Origin: Acinetobacter pollinis
Lineage (GTDB): Bacteria > Pseudomonadota > Gammaproteobacteria > Pseudomonadales > Moraxellaceae
NCBI RefSeq assembly: GCF_015627175.1
Contig: NZ_VTDQ01000011.1
Coordinates: forward strand, 16,574-80,573
Reading direction: 5' to 3'
Length of the DNA stretch: 64,000 nucleotides
The translations under genes and the position numbers were made by a program. Below, piece after piece: positions 63,846-64,000 of the stretch. Every line of letters starts with the position of its first letter. The stretch's first letter is position 1. Below the pieces are notes generated by a model. That model was not told the DNA's origin. It did not search any database and saw only the letters and a list, made by a program, of their open reading frames with translations.

Positions 63846-64000
63846 ATGATCAGTGATGTTTTTTCTCTTTTAGAAAGTTTGGGGTTTGGATATCAAACAC
63901 GAGCGATTCACGCTCAATTCTCAAGTCCGTTACTTAATCCACAACTTTTTATACAACGCATCGATGGCCACCATGAAATCAATAAAGGCCTGAGTTGTGA
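63846..64000 (+). CDS. vgrG: Type VI secretion tip protein VgrG (5' end only)
   Basis: The first 51 residues run to the window edge. MISDVFSLLESLGF is followed by QTRAIHAQFSSPLLNPQLFIQRIDGHHEINKGLSCE, which has the shape of the N-terminal strand of Acinetobacter VgrG proteins. VgrG trimers cap the T6SS needle and carry effectors. A TATAAT (63812-63817) lies 29 bp before the ATG but has no good -35. The rest of the gene and any effector lie outside. Confidence 0.82.
   Translation, partial: MISDVFSLLESLGFGYQTRAIHAQFSSPLLNPQLFIQRIDGHHEINKGLSC

Overview
The window looks like a chromosomal segment of an Acinetobacter species (Gammaproteobacteria, Moraxellaceae). It is AT-rich throughout. The basis is gene order and protein character: dnaJ followed by dapB; dapA-bamC-purC; ribB-ribH-nusB-thiL-pgpA next to glmU-glmS; serB divergent from an AhpA/YtjB-like membrane protein; ppc; gabR against gabTD; and an Acinetobacter-type VgrG at the right edge. 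No tRNA, rRNA, CRISPR array, insertion sequence or integrase was seen.

Layout. 1-5.4 kb: Cu/Zn superoxide dismutase (cut by the edge), a small SinR/Cas2-like protein, gapA, dgkA, ampD, murJ. 5.4-13.8 kb: an accessory-looking stretch with a YgaV/YgaP reactive-sulfur pair, a DUF486 membrane protein, a LysR regulator divergent from two Rieske oxygenases that share one reductase, a RutG-like nucleobase permease, and a divergent DmeF/DmeR cobalt/nickel efflux pair whose transporter carries a perfect Gly-His hexanucleotide repeat. 13.8-33 kb: mostly housekeeping (ppc, dnaJ, dapB, tag, mutY, rarA, purC, bamC, dapA, pncA), with a MerR/CDF metal pair and a decayed csaA.

33-37.5 kb: a visibly AT-richer island. 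It holds a YqcI/YcgG-type (probable heme N-oxygenase family) protein, a TetR regulator, a heme-oxygenase-like di-iron protein candidate, two orphan small genes, a LysE-type exporter and a zinc-ribbon/glycine-zipper protein. The same 14-bp dyad (A-N-AGA, 4-nt spacer, TCTGT) lies upstream of three separate transcription units around the TetR gene. This looks like a compact, self-regulated N-oxidation or small-molecule locus and is the best candidate here for an undescribed system.

37.5-47.7 kb: GABA catabolism (gabD, gabT, gabR-like), a serine beta-lactamase-like hydrolase, ArgP with an ArgO/LysE exporter, and a DUF1543 / YheO-like regulator / hydroxyaspartate-type ammonia-lyase group. 47.7-52 kb: an E. 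coli ynbACD-like lipid operon without ynbB. 52-64 kb: cell-wall precursor (glmSU), phospholipid (pgpA), riboflavin and thiamine genes, serB, an SCP2-domain protein, dtd and the start of a VgrG. Intrinsic terminators are frequent and often shared by convergent genes. Starts were moved inward from the longest open frame where a ribosome-binding site or the family's usual length favoured it.
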